A model generated the notes under the pieces. It did no database searches, was not told where the DNA came from, and saw nothing but the letters and a program-made list of their open reading frames with translations. The position numbers and the translations under genes were made by a program. From an uncultured Desulfuromonadales bacterium (GTDB lineage Bacteria; Desulfobacterota; Desulfuromonadia; Desulfuromonadales; Geopsychrobacteraceae), in NCBI GenBank assembly GCA_947259685.1, contig CAMYNC010000165.1, positions 1 through 5,576 on the forward strand: 5,576 nt of DNA. The letters are read 5' to 3'. Below are positions 5,181 through 5,576 of the stretch, in pieces (position 1 is the first letter of the stretch; every line of letters starts with the position of its first letter).

Positions 5181-5411
5181 GGGTCTGGAATAGCCTTCAA
5201 TTAGCGTAGATAATCGAAGTGATTTGCGTTCCTGATTAGCACTGAACTTCCGCTAGCCGTAGCCAAAAGGGCTTCTTCGCCTGGCAGCGACGAAATAACA
5301 ATTGATACACGACTTTGATTGTTTTTGGATAGAAGAGTCTGGATAACTTTCTGATTGTTTGGTCACAAAAAATCAACACTTATCGGACATCCATAAATAT
5401 GAAGGTTCATG

Positions 5412-5442
5412 GCAGGCTCAACGATTTTGCCCCTGAGCCTGC
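5412..5442. repeat. Nine-bp inverted repeat beside the insertion-sequence end
   Basis: GCAGGCTCA (5412-5420) and TGAGCCTGC (5434-5442) are perfect inverted copies around a 13-base loop. The hairpin lies four bases outside the proposed end of the IS3-family element. It lacks a U-tract on either side. It could be a terminator-like structure of the former locus or a preferred insertion target. Confidence 0.6.
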
Positions 5443-5445
5443 TAG

Positions 5446-5576
5446 TGACTGGACTTACCCCACTCTACTAGAAACCGGCAGTCTATTTTCAAATGTCTGC
5501 TCAAATCCCTCTGGGGGCATTCCACCGAGATGACTGTGCCGACGATTCCGATTGAACGATGCGATAAATAGGACTG
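5446..5576 (-). mobile_element. IS3-family insertion sequence, one end (continues past window)
   Basis: The transposase end described at 5455 is followed closely by a TGA-starting sequence, TGACTGGACTTACCCC (5446-5461), read inward. IS3-family ends typically begin with TGA and have an ACCC-like stretch, and the orfB stop codon often falls within or beside the terminal repeat, as it does here at 5455-5457. The other end and the target duplication are not in the window, so the boundary at 5446 is inferred. Confidence 0.6.
5455..5576 (-). CDS. IS3-family transposase OrfB, C-terminal 39 residues (cut by window edge)
   Basis: Reading leftward from 5574, the frame encodes a tail with FNRNRRHSHLGG followed by MPPEGFEQ and stops at TAA 5455-5457. 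This matches the end of the DDE integrase domain of IS3-family OrfB proteins, typically written (F)YNRxRRHSxLGxxSPExFE. Compared with that pattern it lacks the usual Tyr before Asn, and the residues before FNRN (VLFIAS) are less canonical than YIxxF, so slight degeneration is possible. The catalytic DDE residues lie outside the window. Homology is recognised from this motif alone, but the motif is distinctive. Confidence 0.82.
   Translation of the reverse strand, partial: VLFIASFNRNRRHSHLGGMPPEGFEQTFENRLPVSSRVG

Larger units (their letters stand above)
5055..5445. other. Gene-poor stretch before the insertion sequence
   Basis: About 390 bp hold the ribosome site and promoter of the NTF2-like gene and then AT-rich sequence with no gene I can support. 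A minus-strand frame at 5201-5362 is open for 53 codons (ending NANHFDYLR) but has no ATG and no ribosome site. It may be debris of a gene disrupted next to the insertion sequence, or chance. TGGATA is duplicated at about 5327 and 5340, and GATTGTTT at about 5317 and 5353. Confidence 0.5.

Noticed and set aside
5201..5362. Minus-strand 53-codon open frame ending NANHFDYLR
   Set aside because: No ATG, no ribosome site, no family recognised, and the other two frames are also open for about 40 codons here; kept only as possible debris.
5399..5533. Plus-strand 44-codon frame starting at the ATG at 5399
   Set aside because: No ribosome site, and it crosses the IS boundary antisense to the transposase, so it is a chance frame.
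1..5576. CRISPR array, rRNA or tRNA genes
   Set aside because: No regularly spaced direct repeats and no rRNA or complete tRNA signatures seen on either strand.

Overview
This window looks like an accessory chromosomal stretch from a proteobacterium. The coding parts have mixed, moderately high GC, the spacers are AT-rich, and good Shine-Dalgarno sequences and sigma70-type promoters are present. The gammaproteobacterial flavour comes from the close match of one reductase to the E. coli Ahr/YjgB type and from a 'GGGGACxGACT' hairpin repeat. The species cannot be named from the sequence alone. The theme is small-molecule redox and detoxification: two medium-chain dehydrogenase/reductases, an alpha/beta hydrolase, an AhpD-like protein, a secreted YHS protein, an NTF2/lumazine-binding-like protein and a TetR regulator.

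Layout, left half, all on the minus strand. Positions 1-264 hold the N-terminal part of a quinone-oxidoreductase-like protein cut by the window edge. Positions 377-1261 encode an epoxide-hydrolase/dehalogenase-like alpha/beta hydrolase. A 405-bp spacer (1262-1666) carries a strong intrinsic terminator and a second perfect-looking hairpin, both behind a secreted YHS-domain gene (1667-2128). Upstream of that lies an AhpD/carboxymuconolactone-decarboxylase-like gene (2164-2681) that appears broken by an internal deletion of about 40 bp with a frameshift.

Centre: an AT-rich divergent control region (2682-2964) separates the minus-strand pair from a plus-strand TetR gene (2965-3528) and an Ahr-type aldehyde reductase (3611-4612). 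A near-consensus promoter reads leftward. One operator-like 18-mer fills its 17-bp spacer and overlaps the -10 by one base, and a second copy sits at the expected transcription start exactly 30 bp away. A third copy sits at the expected start of the tetR transcript. The simplest reading is a TetR repressor that controls itself and the divergent ahpD-like/YHS pair, probably with ahr in the same regulon. A carbonyl/electrophile or peroxide stress response is plausible but is inference.

Right end: a convergent minus-strand NTF2/lumazine-binding-like gene (4680-5054) has its own promoter with a palindrome over the -35. About 400 bp without a convincing gene follows. The window then ends inside an IS3-family insertion sequence: the last 39 codons of an OrfB transposase run leftward from the window edge, with a TGA-starting terminal repeat proposed at 5446.

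The strongest observations are the operator/promoter geometry, the broken ahpD-like gene inside an otherwise intact regulated module, and the short transposase end. I see no wholly new system here. The divergent TetR module is the best candidate for one.
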